DNA from: Kistimonas asteriae
GTDB lineage: Bacteria > Pseudomonadota > Gammaproteobacteria > Pseudomonadales > Endozoicomonadaceae
Direction: 5' to 3'
Assembly: GCF_018263925.1 (NCBI RefSeq)
Contig: NZ_JAEVHF010000021.1
Span: 1-64,000 of the forward strand
DNA length: 64,000 bases
Part shown: one piece after another, positions 42,586 through 50,967 of the stretch
Position numbering within the stretch: the stretch's first letter is position 1
How the letters are laid out: each line of letters begins with the position of its first letter
Notes under the pieces: generated by a model
Told to the model about the DNA's origin: nothing
Database searches by the model: none
What the model saw: only the letters and a program-made list of their open reading frames with translations
Program-made: the position numbers and the translations under genes

Positions 42586-43575
42586 TTATATAGACAAAGC
42601 ATAAGCGAACAGGCCAGCTTGCCCTCCTGTATGAACAAACAGAATATTTTGATCTTTCTGGATCTTATTTTGCCCAATAAGATCCAGTAATCCCGCCATG
42701 GCCTTGCCGGTATAAACTGGATCCAGCAACAGCCCCTCTGTTTGGGCAAGCAGCTTTATGGCTTCCAGCGTTTTATCATTCGGCACGCCGTAGGAGGGAT
42801 AGAAATAGCTATCCAGACATTGAATGGCGGTATCAGGCAGAGGCTCAAGATTGAGCAGTGGATAACATTCTTCCAGTACTGCTTTCACTTTCTGCTTTTG
42901 GCTTAGTTCATTGGTACTGACGTTAATTCCGATGACGGGAATATCTACCGCCGCCAGCGCAAGGCCTGCCAACAGTCCCGCCTGGGTGCCAGCACTGCCT
43001 GAACCCACCACAATCGCATCAAAATGCAGATTCATATCACAGGCCTGCTGGACGATTTCCAGCGCACAGGCCACATAACCCAGTGCACCGACCCCGTTGG
43101 AACCACCGACAGGGATGATATATGGCACTTCGCCTTGTTCTTTTAATGTCGCGGCACGGGCGACCATGTTGCGCATTAATGGCGCATCGGCTTCATGGTG
43201 ATGGATCGTTGCGCCCAGCAGGTTGTCCAGCAGGATGTTGCCGTTGTCATGGTAGTTTTCTTCCGGTGTGCCCGGAACTTCTTCCAGAAACAGCTCACAT
43301 GTCAGGCCCATCCGTGCCGCCGCCGCTGCGGTCTGGCGCGCATGGTTGGACTGGAGACCGCCAGCTGTCAGCAAAACGGTGGCGCCTTTAGCCTGTGCAT
43401 CGCCCAGCAGGTATTCCAGCTTACGGGTTTTGTTGCCGCCGGTAGCCAGACCGGTGCAGTCGTCCCGCTTGATAAACAGGTGATAACCGCCGAGTTTTTC
43501 ACCCAGCCGTGTCATCGGTTCGATGGGGGTAGGGAAGTGCCCCAGGGAAACCTTGGGAAATGCAGTCAGTGACAT
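42586..43575 (-). CDS. dcyD: D-cysteine desulfhydrase family PLP enzyme (DcyD-like)
   Basis: This 329-residue fold-type II PLP enzyme has GGNKTRKLEYLLGDAQ with the PLP lysine near residue 50. SNHARQTAAAAARMGL, GSGSAGTQAGL (phosphate site) and DPVYTGKAMAGLLDLI are present. It resembles Salmonella DcyD in the YGVPNDKTLEAIKLLA segment. The reaction would be D-cysteine to pyruvate, sulfide and ammonia. The related CuyA cleaves L-cysteate, and the DDCTGLATGGNK region is shared by that subgroup, so cysteate is an alternative substrate. AGAAG precedes ATG 43575. A LysR gene is divergent. Confidence 0.72.
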   Translation of the reverse strand: MSLTAFPKVSLGHFPTPIEPMTRLGEKLGGYHLFIKRDDCTGLATGGNKTRKLEYLLGDAQAKGATVLLTAGGLQSNHARQTAAAAARMGLTCELFLEEVPGTPEENYHDNGNILLDNLLGATIHHHEADAPLMRNMVARAATLKEQGEVPYIIPVGGSNGVGALGYVACALEIVQQACDMNLHFDAIVVGSGSAGTQAGLLAGLALAAVDIPVIGINVSTNELSQKQKVKAVLEECYPLLNLEPLPDTAIQCLDSYFYPSYGVPNDKTLEAIKLLAQTEGLLLDPVYTGKAMAGLLDLIGQNKIQKDQNILFVHTGGQAGLFAYALSI

Positions 43576-43631
43576 GGTGCTTCTCACGTTGGACGCCGTT
43601 AACAGCATAACGGACAGATACTTTCTTGAAA

Positions 43632-43659
43632 GATTAATACGTAAACAATGACGTTAATC
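43632..43659. promoter_or_regulatory. Dyad in desulfhydrase/LysR divergent region
   Basis: GATTAA (43632-43637) and TTAATC (43654-43659) are complementary with a 16-base spacer, and ACGT occurs on both inner sides. Position between divergent desulfhydrase and LysR genes fits a LysR-type activator site. This is only a pattern. Confidence 0.4.
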
Positions 43660-43753
43660 GAAACCGGAATCCACCGCCTGATATGCATCAATATGCCATT
43701 CCGGATAACCGGTACATTGCAAGGTTCACAGGTTGCAGTACGAGTGTGCAGGT

Positions 43754-44653
43754 ATGACCGCGGATTCAAAGATCAAGATCCGGCAGATTGAGGCGTTTCG
43801 CAGCTTCATGCTGTCCGGTTCGGTGACTGGGGCGGCGGAACTGCTTTGCATTTCCCAGCCAGCCGTCAGCCGGTTACTCTCAGACCTCGAATATCGTCTC
43901 GACTTTTCCCTTTTTATCCGCACCCACAACAAGATTGAAGCAACGCCGGAAGCTCATCTGTTTTACCGGGATGTGGAACGGGTCTTCGTCGGGATGAACA
44001 GCCTGGCCAAGGCGGCCGATGCTATTGCACGCAATAACAAGGGGCACTTGCGCCTGGGTGTGATGCCGATCTGTTCCGACAGTTTCCTGGTGGATGTCAT
44101 TGCCGAGTTTTGTCAGCAACATCCGGATGTGGAAATCGAACTGGAATCAGCCCCCCGGGTGCAGCTGCTGGATATGGTGCGGGCTCGTCAGGTCGATAGC
44201 GCCATTGTCACGGATATTGACCCAACCGATACCGAATTCAACAGCCGACTGCTGTGCCGCAACCGGGCGGTGGTTGTTTTGCCGGAAGGGCACCCATTGG
44301 CAGAGAAAGCCTCATTAATGCCGACAGATCTGGCCCATGAACGGTTCATGACCCTGGGATATGGCAGTCCGTTTCGCACAAAGGTGGAAGAAGTGTTTCT
44401 TCGGCAACGGATTAAACGTCACATTGTGCTGGAAGCCCGGGAGCAGAACACCCTGTTCAAGTTGGTGAGAAAAGGTGTGGGTATCGCGGTGCTGGATCCG
44501 TTTATTGTCCACCAACGGGAAGGTGGCGTGGTGATTCGACCTTTCGAACCGGTCACGGAATGGGACTATTTTGTGGTTCAGGCCAAGGAAGTTGTGCAGC
44601 CGGTGGTGGTCGAGGCGTTCAATACCCTGCTGTTTGAACACCTGGCAGCCTGA
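43754..44653 (+). CDS. LysR-type regulator divergent from the desulfhydrase gene
   Basis: This 299-residue protein has the LysR winged helix (IEAFRSFMLSGSVTGAAELLCISQPAVSRLLSDLE) and a substrate-binding region (GHLRLGVMPICSDSFLVDVIAEF, then RHIVLEAREQNTLFKLVRKGVGIAV). It is divergent from the DcyD-like gene with a dyad between, so it probably activates that gene in response to a cysteine-like ligand. The effector is not known. ATG 43754 is chosen because the N-terminal fold fits; the frame continues to a TTG at 43733. Confidence 0.82.
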   Translation: MTADSKIKIRQIEAFRSFMLSGSVTGAAELLCISQPAVSRLLSDLEYRLDFSLFIRTHNKIEATPEAHLFYRDVERVFVGMNSLAKAADAIARNNKGHLRLGVMPICSDSFLVDVIAEFCQQHPDVEIELESAPRVQLLDMVRARQVDSAIVTDIDPTDTEFNSRLLCRNRAVVVLPEGHPLAEKASLMPTDLAHERFMTLGYGSPFRTKVEEVFLRQRIKRHIVLEAREQNTLFKLVRKGVGIAVLDPFIVHQREGGVVIRPFEPVTEWDYFVVQAKEVVQPVVVEAFNTLLFEHLAA

Positions 44654-44726
44654 CGCTCACTGGTAATCCGGGGGAAGGGGGGATACTCTGTTGGCACAAT
44701 AACAGTAATAAATAAAACAGGATGTC

Positions 44727-45035
44727 ATGGCTGACGACTTATACCCCCTGCGTTACCTGCTGGTGACCCATATCACCAATTACCTGGAAAAAAGTAAGCA
44801 GACCGTTTCGGAATTCGCCGCCCGGCTGGGTTTCACGGATGCGCAACTGACTGATCTTATGGATATGGACCGTCCTTATGAGCTGGATCTCAGAACCATG
44901 TCCCGCGCGGCCACATTGATGGGTATGGTGGTGGAGATCAAGATCCGTCCGCAAACCAAGGAAACCGAAAAGCCGGTCAAGGAAACCGTGGTAGATACCA
45001 TACCGGAACCCACCGGTGAAAAAGTTCTGCACTAA
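44727..45035 (+). CDS. Small XRE/HTH-type protein of unknown role
   Basis: This 102-residue protein has a helix-turn-helix-like N-terminal half (ITNYLEKSKQTVSEFAARLGFTDAQLTDLMDM, then LDLRTMSRAATLMGMVVEIKI) like HigA/XRE regulators. A charged tail (TKETEKPVKETVVD) follows. It starts at ATG 44727 after an AACAGGATGTC. It is 74 bases downstream of the LysR gene. It could regulate the cluster or be a solo regulator, unsure. Confidence 0.55.
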   Translation: MADDLYPLRYLLVTHITNYLEKSKQTVSEFAARLGFTDAQLTDLMDMDRPYELDLRTMSRAATLMGMVVEIKIRPQTKETEKPVKETVVDTIPEPTGEKVLH

Positions 45036-45101
45036 TGCTGTGGATAAACATACGTTTCAGCAGATGGTTTCTTGTTAAAGAACGTTCAGGCTAATTGCCT
45101 G

Positions 45102-45140
45102 TTTTACCTGTCACCCTATTACTGGTGATGACAGGTAAAA
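45102..45140 (+). terminator. Long hairpin after the XRE-like gene
   Basis: TTTTACCTGTCA (45102-45113) pairs perfectly with TGACAGGTAAAA (45129-45140), with CACC/GGTG extending inside the loop. It follows the forward gene and may terminate it. Confidence 0.6.
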
Positions 45141-45152
45141 CGGTCAGATCAT

Positions 45153-45177
45153 CCGAAAAACAAACGCTATTTTTCGG
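45153..45177 (-). terminator. Hairpin after first ridA gene
   Basis: CCGAAAAA (45153-45160) pairs with TTTTTCGG (45170-45177). On the reverse strand it lies immediately beyond the stop of the 45178 RidA gene and can end the operon transcript. Confidence 0.55.
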
Positions 45178-45567
45178 TTACTTACGCAGTGCAATCGCTT
45201 CAATTTCAACCAGCGCATCTTTCGGCAGGCGAGCGACTTCCACGCAGGAACGAGCCGGGAATGGCGCGTCATTCTCTTCAAAGAACGTCTGGTAAACCTC
45301 GTTTACGGTACCGAAGGTGTTCAGGTCTTTAACGAAGACCGTCATCTTGAAGATGTTTCGTACGGACAGACCGGATGCTTCGATAATTGCCTGCACGTTC
45401 TTCAGTGATTGCAGTGCCTGTGCGGCAACGTCTGCCGGCATTTCGCCGGTGGCCGGATCAATCGGCAGTTGGCCGGAGGTGAAGACCATGTTGCCCAGGT
45501 CAACGCCCTGCACATAAGGACCAATGGCGGCGGGGGCTTTTTCAGTAGCGATAGTATCGGACATCAT
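45178..45567 (-). CDS. ridA: RidA-family enamine/imine deaminase (first copy)
   Basis: This 129-residue protein is a RidA member: AAIGPYVQGVDLGNMVFTSGQLPIDPATGEMP, NVQAIIEASGL and the C-terminal PARSCVEVARLPKDALVEIEAIA with the catalytic Arg. RidA hydrolyses 2-aminoacrylate and similar imines. Beside cysteine and serine dehydratases that produce aminoacrylate, this is a metabolite-repair role. It closely matches the second copy at 49146, notably in the TSGQLPIDPATGEMPADVAAQALQS stretch, so the two are recent paralogues. ATG 45567 or 45564. It is the last gene of the cluster. Confidence 0.93.
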   Translation of the reverse strand: MMSDTIATEKAPAAIGPYVQGVDLGNMVFTSGQLPIDPATGEMPADVAAQALQSLKNVQAIIEASGLSVRNIFKMTVFVKDLNTFGTVNEVYQTFFEENDAPFPARSCVEVARLPKDALVEIEAIALRK

Positions 45568-45629
45568 TTTTACCTGTTATTTCGTGCTGGCGGCTTAAGG
45601 CACCGCCAGTGTGGATTCTATAGTGTTGG

Positions 45630-47045
45630 TTAAGACAGCTGGGGTTCGCTGACCATGACACGGGGTGCCTTGGGAGAACGCTTCCAGCCGGTAAAGATGG
45701 AGAACATCATTACGCCTAGCAGTGCCCAGGGATAGGGCGCCATAAAGCTGATGGCGGCGCTGGGAATGGCCAGTCCTGAAGAGATCGCAGCCGCTTCGAT
45801 GGACGTGTACCAGACCATGACGGCGAGACACCAGGGCATCATGTAGAAGATAGAGCAGACTGCGGCACTCATCAGGTTCGCACGGCGTTCTGGTGAGATG
45901 CCATTCTGTTCACCCAGTGGACGCACCAGGGTCGGGCCAACCAGCAACTGGGAAGGCGCGTTGGCGCTGACGATCAGGGACGAGGCAGAGGCGGAGAAGA
46001 ACATCAGCAGCTCGGTGCCACGGGCACTTTTGGAAACCCGTTTCATGATAAAGGCCAGGATGTTGTCCATCAGGCCGCTGTTCATGAAGACCTTGATAAC
46101 CCCCAGAATCATGATGACGAACAGTACCGCACCAGTCACACCGGCAATGGCGTTCTCAATGATACCGTTCGTCAGGCCGCGCTGGGCAGGCACATGGAAC
46201 AGGTCATGCAGTGAGAAAGAGCCGATACCGATACCCACGACAGCCGCCGTCACAATACCGTAGCTCAGGGCTTCGATCAGGTGACGGCCTGTCAGCGCAG
46301 AGCCAACCACCGCGGCGACCGCGAGCAGCATCAGCAGATTTTCGGGACGCAGGGTTGCTGTATCCAGGGAGGCAATGTCGCTGACACCGCTGCCACCGCC
46401 AAACGTGACCAGTGCCACCAGGGCAATGGCGCCAGCAGAGAGGGAGATCGGGAAACGTTCGCGAACCGTCTGGCCGAGATCGGCGTCTTGTGTTGTGCAG
46501 CCGACAATGGTGGTATCAGAAATCGGCGCGACGTTGTCACCGAATACGGCACCGGACAGCAGGGCAAGGGCGACAAACGCCGGATCGGCACCCAGGTAAA
46601 CACCGGCAGGAAAAAGAATAGGGGCCAGTGCCAGGTTGGCGCCGTTGGAGGAACCGGTACCCATGGCAAACAGGGCGGTGGACGCAAAGACAATCACCAG
46701 GAACAGGCTGCCCTGAATACCGGTGGACATGCCAAACCAGAGAATGCCGTCGACCAGGCCGCCCGCTTTCATCAGGGCGCCGAGGACGGCGGCGAAGATC
46801 CAGGCGGTGATGACTACAACGCCGGTTTTGTCAGAGATACCGTCCAAAATGGACTGGCAGTAATCCCGCTTATTCTTGACTAACAGCAAACCGAAAATGA
46901 TGGCCATGAAGCCCGGCGCCCAGGACGCTTTCGGGCCACCCATGCCGTTGAAGGTCAGCAACAGCATCAGGCCGATCATGGTGACCAGTGGAATGATTCC
47001 GCCGATCTTACCCACATAAAACTCAAGCTTATGAGACTGCGACAT
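45630..47045 (-). CDS. NhaC-family antiporter-like transporter
   Basis: This 471-residue membrane protein has about 11 to 12 helices and the NhaC-type motif GAVFGDNVAPISDTTIVGC mid-protein, with a later ANAPSQLLVGP. NhaC antiporters exchange sodium for protons; several relatives move malate/lactate or amino acids instead. Position between the RidA and desulfhydrase genes suggests uptake of a sulfur amino acid or sulfonate such as cysteate, but that is inferred from context alone. The start ATG 47045 has CGGAG 8 to 9 bases upstream. Confidence 0.7.
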   Translation of the reverse strand: MSQSHKLEFYVGKIGGIIPLVTMIGLMLLLTFNGMGGPKASWAPGFMAIIFGLLLVKNKRDYCQSILDGISDKTGVVVITAWIFAAVLGALMKAGGLVDGILWFGMSTGIQGSLFLVIVFASTALFAMGTGSSNGANLALAPILFPAGVYLGADPAFVALALLSGAVFGDNVAPISDTTIVGCTTQDADLGQTVRERFPISLSAGAIALVALVTFGGGSGVSDIASLDTATLRPENLLMLLAVAAVVGSALTGRHLIEALSYGIVTAAVVGIGIGSFSLHDLFHVPAQRGLTNGIIENAIAGVTGAVLFVIMILGVIKVFMNSGLMDNILAFIMKRVSKSARGTELLMFFSASASSLIVSANAPSQLLVGPTLVRPLGEQNGISPERRANLMSAAVCSIFYMMPWCLAVMVWYTSIEAAAISSGLAIPSAAISFMAPYPWALLGVMMFSIFTGWKRSPKAPRVMVSEPQLS

Positions 47046-47104
47046 CGGAAATGCTCCGGTGCTTGGGGGACTCTGTCAGCCCCCCCCTACATGGGATGAA
47101 AGGA

Positions 47105-48124
47105 TTACTTACCGGCAACCAGTTCCGGGTAGCCGAACAGGGCCGGGGTGCCGCCTGTGTGCAGGTAGAGAATGTTCTGATCCTTGGTGAACTCGCCTTC
47201 GCGGATCATGCGGATCATGCCGGCCATGCTCTTGGCGGTATAGGTGGGATCCAGCAGGATGCCTTCCTCACGGCCCAGCATGGCAATCGCTTCCTCAACC
47301 TCTTCAGTCAGCTGACCATAGCCGGGACCCAGCACCCAGTCGTCGCATTTGACCATATCGCCGGTCACTGCGTTTTCATCGATATCAAGTAACTGGAGAA
47401 CTTTTCGGGTTTTGACCAGAACACGTTCATGCTGTGCGTACATGTCGCGACGAACGCAGAAGCCGTAAACCGGAATGTCCAGACCCAGGCCGATCACGCC
47501 ACCCAGTACGCCGGCGTGCGTGTTGGCGGAACCGGTCGGAACCACAATGGCATCAATCTTCATACCGGTAGCGGTAGCCTGCAGAAGGGTTTCTTCAATG
47601 CACTCCACATAACCCAGTGCGCCCCACGGGGTCTTGCCTACTGCGCCCAGCGGAATAACAAACGGGTTATAGCCGTCTTTTTTCAGTTCTTCGGCGCGGT
47701 CGTACATGGCCTGGTCCGCACCGCCCTCGTCTTCTCCCACCGGGTAGTAGTGCAGCTTGGCGCCCATCAGCTTGTCCAGGAAAGGGTTGCCGCTGTTGTC
47801 GTATTCCGGCATCCGGCCGTCGACGCGGTGCTCCAGCTGGGCTTCCACATACCAGCCCATCTTGCGGGCGGCGGCGATGGTCTGGCGAACATGGTTGGAC
47901 TGTACGGCGCCGGTGGTCAGCAGGGCGTCGCAGCCGTCAGCCTGCGCCTTGCCCACGTAGTACTCCAGCTGACGAACCTTGTTACCGCCCATGGCCAGAC
48001 CGGTGGCGTCGTCACGCTTAATCCACAGTTTGGGTCCGTTCAGGTGCTTGGTCAGGTTCGGCATGAACTCCAGGGGCGTCGGCAGATGTGCCAGATTTGC
48101 CTTGGGGAACTTGTTGGTCAACAT
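47105..48124 (-). CDS. D-cysteine desulfhydrase or cysteate sulfo-lyase family enzyme
   Basis: This 339-residue PLP enzyme has MGGNKVRQLEYYVGKAQ with the PLP lysine near residue 50, SNHVRQTIAAARKMG, PTGSANTHAGVLGG and DPTYTAKSMAGMI. It shares the ACC deaminase/DcyD fold with the 42586 protein but is clearly divergent from it (for example an insertion with HRVDGRMPEYDNSGN). Directly upstream is a TauE/SafE-type exporter. In cysteate degraders, CuyA is paired with such an exporter (CuyZ) to remove sulfite, so cysteate lyase is a strong alternative to D-cysteine desulfhydrase. AAAGGA lies 8 bases before ATG 48124; a TTG at 48130 is in frame. Confidence 0.72.
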   Translation of the reverse strand: MLTNKFPKANLAHLPTPLEFMPNLTKHLNGPKLWIKRDDATGLAMGGNKVRQLEYYVGKAQADGCDALLTTGAVQSNHVRQTIAAARKMGWYVEAQLEHRVDGRMPEYDNSGNPFLDKLMGAKLHYYPVGEDEGGADQAMYDRAEELKKDGYNPFVIPLGAVGKTPWGALGYVECIEETLLQATATGMKIDAIVVPTGSANTHAGVLGGVIGLGLDIPVYGFCVRRDMYAQHERVLVKTRKVLQLLDIDENAVTGDMVKCDDWVLGPGYGQLTEEVEEAIAMLGREEGILLDPTYTAKSMAGMIRMIREGEFTKDQNILYLHTGGTPALFGYPELVAGK

Positions 48125-48161
48125 GGTCAATATCCTTTCGTGGTATTGGTATTCAGAGCAA

Positions 48162-48902
48162 TCAGATGTTGATGAGCATGTTCAAACCGCTGCCCAGAAG
48201 AACCAGCAGGGTGATGTTTTTAAATAGGGTCGGGTTGATGAATTTGGCGATGTAATCCCCGAAAAAGGCGCCGACGAAAGCGGCCGGGATTAGCATCATG
48301 GACATCTTCATGGTGGCCGGCTCAATCCCGACGAAGGCGGCCTGCAGTATCAGAGCCACGCCGTAGGAGAAGGTGGAGCAGGTCACCACGGTGGCGCGAA
48401 TCTGGTCTTTGTCGATCGGGCAGCGGGTCAGGTAGGCGATGACAGCCGGACCCGGCATGGCGAGCGCGCTGGCCATGATGCCGGAGGCAGTGCCGACACC
48501 GGCACAGTGGCGTGAGCCCATGGGATAAAAGCTGGAGGCGTAACCGCGGCGTGTCTTGATCAGTTCCAGGATGTTCTGGGCACTGACAAACAGAATCAAT
48601 CCGGCAACGGAAATCTTAAGTGCTGTCAGGTCAAAGTAACTGAAGATGGCGATGCCGATGGGGTAACCGGCCGCACAGCCGATCATGATCTTCTTCACCA
48701 GCTCGCCGGGCGCCTGGGAGCGAATCTTGAGCCAGTGCAGCACGGACATGGCGAAGGTCACAATAATGACAATCTGTACGGCCGAGGTGGATTGCAGCAG
48801 GATAACAAACATGGTTACCCCAATCAGGCCGAAGCCAAAACCGGTGGCAGCCTGAAGTGTGGCCGCGAAAAACGTCGTCAGTAAAAGCAGGAACCAATCC
48901 AT
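48162..48902 (-). CDS. TauE/SafE-type sulfite or sulfonate exporter
   Basis: This 246-residue membrane protein has eight hydrophobic helices and TauE/SafE features: FFAATLQAATGFGFGLIGV near the N-terminus and VTCSTFSYGVALILQAAFV in the second half. This family exports sulfite or sulfoacetate, or transports other anions. It stands 37 bases upstream of the desulfhydrase/cysteate lyase gene in the same operon. That makes it a likely CuyZ-like sulfite exporter if the lyase acts on cysteate; with cysteine as substrate its job is less clear. Confidence 0.78.
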   Translation of the reverse strand: MDWFLLLLTTFFAATLQAATGFGFGLIGVTMFVILLQSTSAVQIVIIVTFAMSVLHWLKIRSQAPGELVKKIMIGCAAGYPIGIAIFSYFDLTALKISVAGLILFVSAQNILELIKTRRGYASSFYPMGSRHCAGVGTASGIMASALAMPGPAVIAYLTRCPIDKDQIRATVVTCSTFSYGVALILQAAFVGIEPATMKMSMMLIPAAFVGAFFGDYIAKFINPTLFKNITLLVLLGSGLNMLINI

Positions 48903-49083
48903 AATAATCGTCTATTGCCGTGTGTATTCGGTGTGTTGGCATTATTCGATTGAGGGGGGCTTGGCGGCAATTCACTAATTTTCGGGCGGGTATAACTGTT
49001 TGTTATGCCGCTTTTTAAAGGGTAGAAATCTCGCAGGTTTGAAGGTCAGGAAGAGGAACGAGAAATAAAGAGGGAACTTGAAG

Positions 49084-49101
49084 GGGAGGATGATGCCTCC
49101 C
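49084..49101 (-). terminator. Hairpin between the two halves of the cluster
   Basis: GGGAGG (49084-49089) pairs with CCTCCC (49096-49101) around ATGATG. On the reverse strand it lies about 45 bases beyond the stop of the second ridA and is followed by TTCAAG, so termination is uncertain. A 243-base gap follows to the exporter gene. Confidence 0.35.
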
Positions 49102-49145
49102 GTCTTAAATACGACAGAAGGCATTTAGTGGAGTATGGGCAGGGA

Positions 49146-49532
49146 TTATTTTCGTTGTGCGATGGCTTCAATTTCCACCAGGGCATCCTTGGGCAGACGT
49201 GCCACTTCCACGCAGGAACGGGCAGGATAGCCAGCGTTGCTATCATCGAAGAACTTTTGGTAAACCTCGTTCACGGTAGCGAAGGTGTTCAAGTCTTTCA
49301 CGAATACGGTCATCTTGACGATGTTGCTGACAGAGAGACCGGCCGCTTCAACAATGGCTTTCACGTTGTTGAGGGATTGCAGGGCCTGGGCTGCGACATC
49401 GGCAGGCATTTCACCGGTTGCAGGGTCAATGGGTAGCTGGCCGGATGTGAACACCATGGCGCCGGTATCTACAGCCTGAACGTAAGGGCCGATGGCAGCA
49501 GGTGCTGCTGTAGTGTTGATGGCTTCTGACAT
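49146..49532 (-). CDS. ridA: RidA-family enamine/imine deaminase (second copy)
   Basis: This 128-residue RidA member is very similar to the 45178 copy: AAIGPYVQAVDTGAMVFTSG, DPATGEMPADVAAQALQS, VAEAAGLSVSNIVKM and PARSCVEVARLPKDALVEIEAIA with the arginine. GGAG and GAGG precede ATG 49532. It follows cyuA by 73 bases and should be in its operon, removing aminoacrylate formed by cysteine breakdown. Two RidA copies within 4 kb, each beside a desulfidase/desulfhydrase gene, are unusual. Confidence 0.93.
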   Translation of the reverse strand: MSEAINTTAAPAAIGPYVQAVDTGAMVFTSGQLPIDPATGEMPADVAAQALQSLNNVKAIVEAAGLSVSNIVKMTVFVKDLNTFATVNEVYQKFFDDSNAGYPARSCVEVARLPKDALVEIEAIAQRK

Positions 49533-49605
49533 CCTCTTTCTCCTTTCAGAAACAGATGACGACAGCGGCGATTGAACCACTGCCGTATGAACGTGTGAGG
49601 TTGGT

Positions 49606-50886
49606 TTACTTAGCTGTCATGATCTTCAGGATCATGCGGTCGGTTTCCTTCATGCCCTGGTTGCCAAGCATGCCGAGGTTGGCGATGGTCTTTTCCACAT
49701 CTTCCTCGATGATGCCTTCGTGGCGGGTGACCCGGATATTGTCCATGGCCAGCAGGGCGGCTTTCACCGCGGCATTGGCGGCAGTGGACACTTTCAGGGA
49801 GCAGCTGGTCTTGGCGCCGTCGCAGAAGATACCGGTGATATCGCCCACCATATTGAAGATGGCGCACTGGATCTGTTCCTGGTCACCGCCCAGCAGCCAG
49901 GTGATAGCCGCACTGGCGCCTGTGCCGGCAGTGGTGGCGCCGCACAGGGCGGACAGGGTATCCAGGTGGCTCTTGATATGGATGGCGGTCAGGTGGCTTA
50001 GAATCAGTGCGCGGGCCAAGGTTTCTTCGCTGGCATTGAGACGTTCGGCCACGGCAACCACCGGCATGGTGGCGGCGATGCCTTGGTTACCACTGCCAGA
50101 GTTACTCATGGCAGGCAGCATGACGCCGTCCATGCGGGCGTCGGAGGCAGCAGAAGAGCGCATCATCGCCAGCACGGCCAGGTCTTCTGACAGGTAGCCG
50201 CGGGTGATGTTTTTCTTCAGGGTCTTGCCGACTTTCAGGCCGTAGTCGCCTTCCAGGCCTTCGGCAGAAATGGACTTGTTCAGGCGGGCGGATTCCAGGA
50301 TGAAACGAATCCGGTCGAACGGCGCCTGGGTGGCGAATTCATAGATATCAGCAACGGTGAGCTGAACCGGTGCGGCTGCTTCTTCAGTGGCAACAGTATC
50401 ACTGCTCGCCTCGAAGACAGGCTTGCCGTTCAATTCTTTCAGAACTACCTGGGTGTGGTGATCCTTGATGATCACCCGGGCGCTGTCATCACCGGCGCTG
50501 ACCTGCACTTCGGTGTAAAGAACGTTGGGCACGTCCTTGATGGCGACGGAAACATGGCCGGCTTCCACCATCTGCTTGGCCTTGCTGACGTGTTCGCTGG
50601 TGATGTCTTTCAGCACTTCCAGACCTGCGTCCGGGTCACCGCCGATAGCACCGACGGCCGCGGCGATCGGCAGGCCGACCATACCGGTACCCGGTACGCC
50701 CACGCCCATGCCGTTTTTCATCAGGTTGCCGCTGACCAGCACGGTGAGCTGTTCTGGAGTGCGGTTCAGCAGTTCCACGGCCAGTGCGGTGGCGTAGGCG
50801 GTGGAGATGGGTTCGGTACAGCCCAGGGAAGGTATGACTTTGTCATTGATGATGCGGATGTATTGTTCCCACTCAGTGCGCCACAT
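49606..50886 (-). CDS. cyuA: CyuA-type L-cysteine desulfidase
   Basis: This 426-residue iron-sulfur enzyme is of the UPF0597 family (YhaM/CyuA). The N-terminus reads VIPSLGCTEPISTAYA with Cys23, followed by GTGMVGLPIAAAVGA, and the second half supplies LCGATTAGTGA (Cys315), GIFCDGAK (Cys355) and Cys362. Cysteines in these positions ligate the [4Fe-4S] cluster in archaeal and bacterial members. It converts L-cysteine to pyruvate, ammonia and sulfide. GAGGAA precedes ATG 50886. It follows cyuP by 81 bases, as in E. coli. Confidence 0.88.
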   Translation of the reverse strand: MWRTEWEQYIRIINDKVIPSLGCTEPISTAYATALAVELLNRTPEQLTVLVSGNLMKNGMGVGVPGTGMVGLPIAAAVGAIGGDPDAGLEVLKDITSEHVSKAKQMVEAGHVSVAIKDVPNVLYTEVQVSAGDDSARVIIKDHHTQVVLKELNGKPVFEASSDTVATEEAAAPVQLTVADIYEFATQAPFDRIRFILESARLNKSISAEGLEGDYGLKVGKTLKKNITRGYLSEDLAVLAMMRSSAASDARMDGVMLPAMSNSGSGNQGIAATMPVVAVAERLNASEETLARALILSHLTAIHIKSHLDTLSALCGATTAGTGASAAITWLLGGDQEQIQCAIFNMVGDITGIFCDGAKTSCSLKVSTAANAAVKAALLAMDNIRVTRHEGIIEEDVEKTIANLGMLGNQGMKETDRMILKIMTAK

Positions 50887-50967
50887 AGTAAATTCCTCGT
50901 CAATCTGTCGGGCAGCCTCTGGGCTGCCCTTTGTTTTGTTCAGTCGTATGGTCGTGGTTGCTTTCGC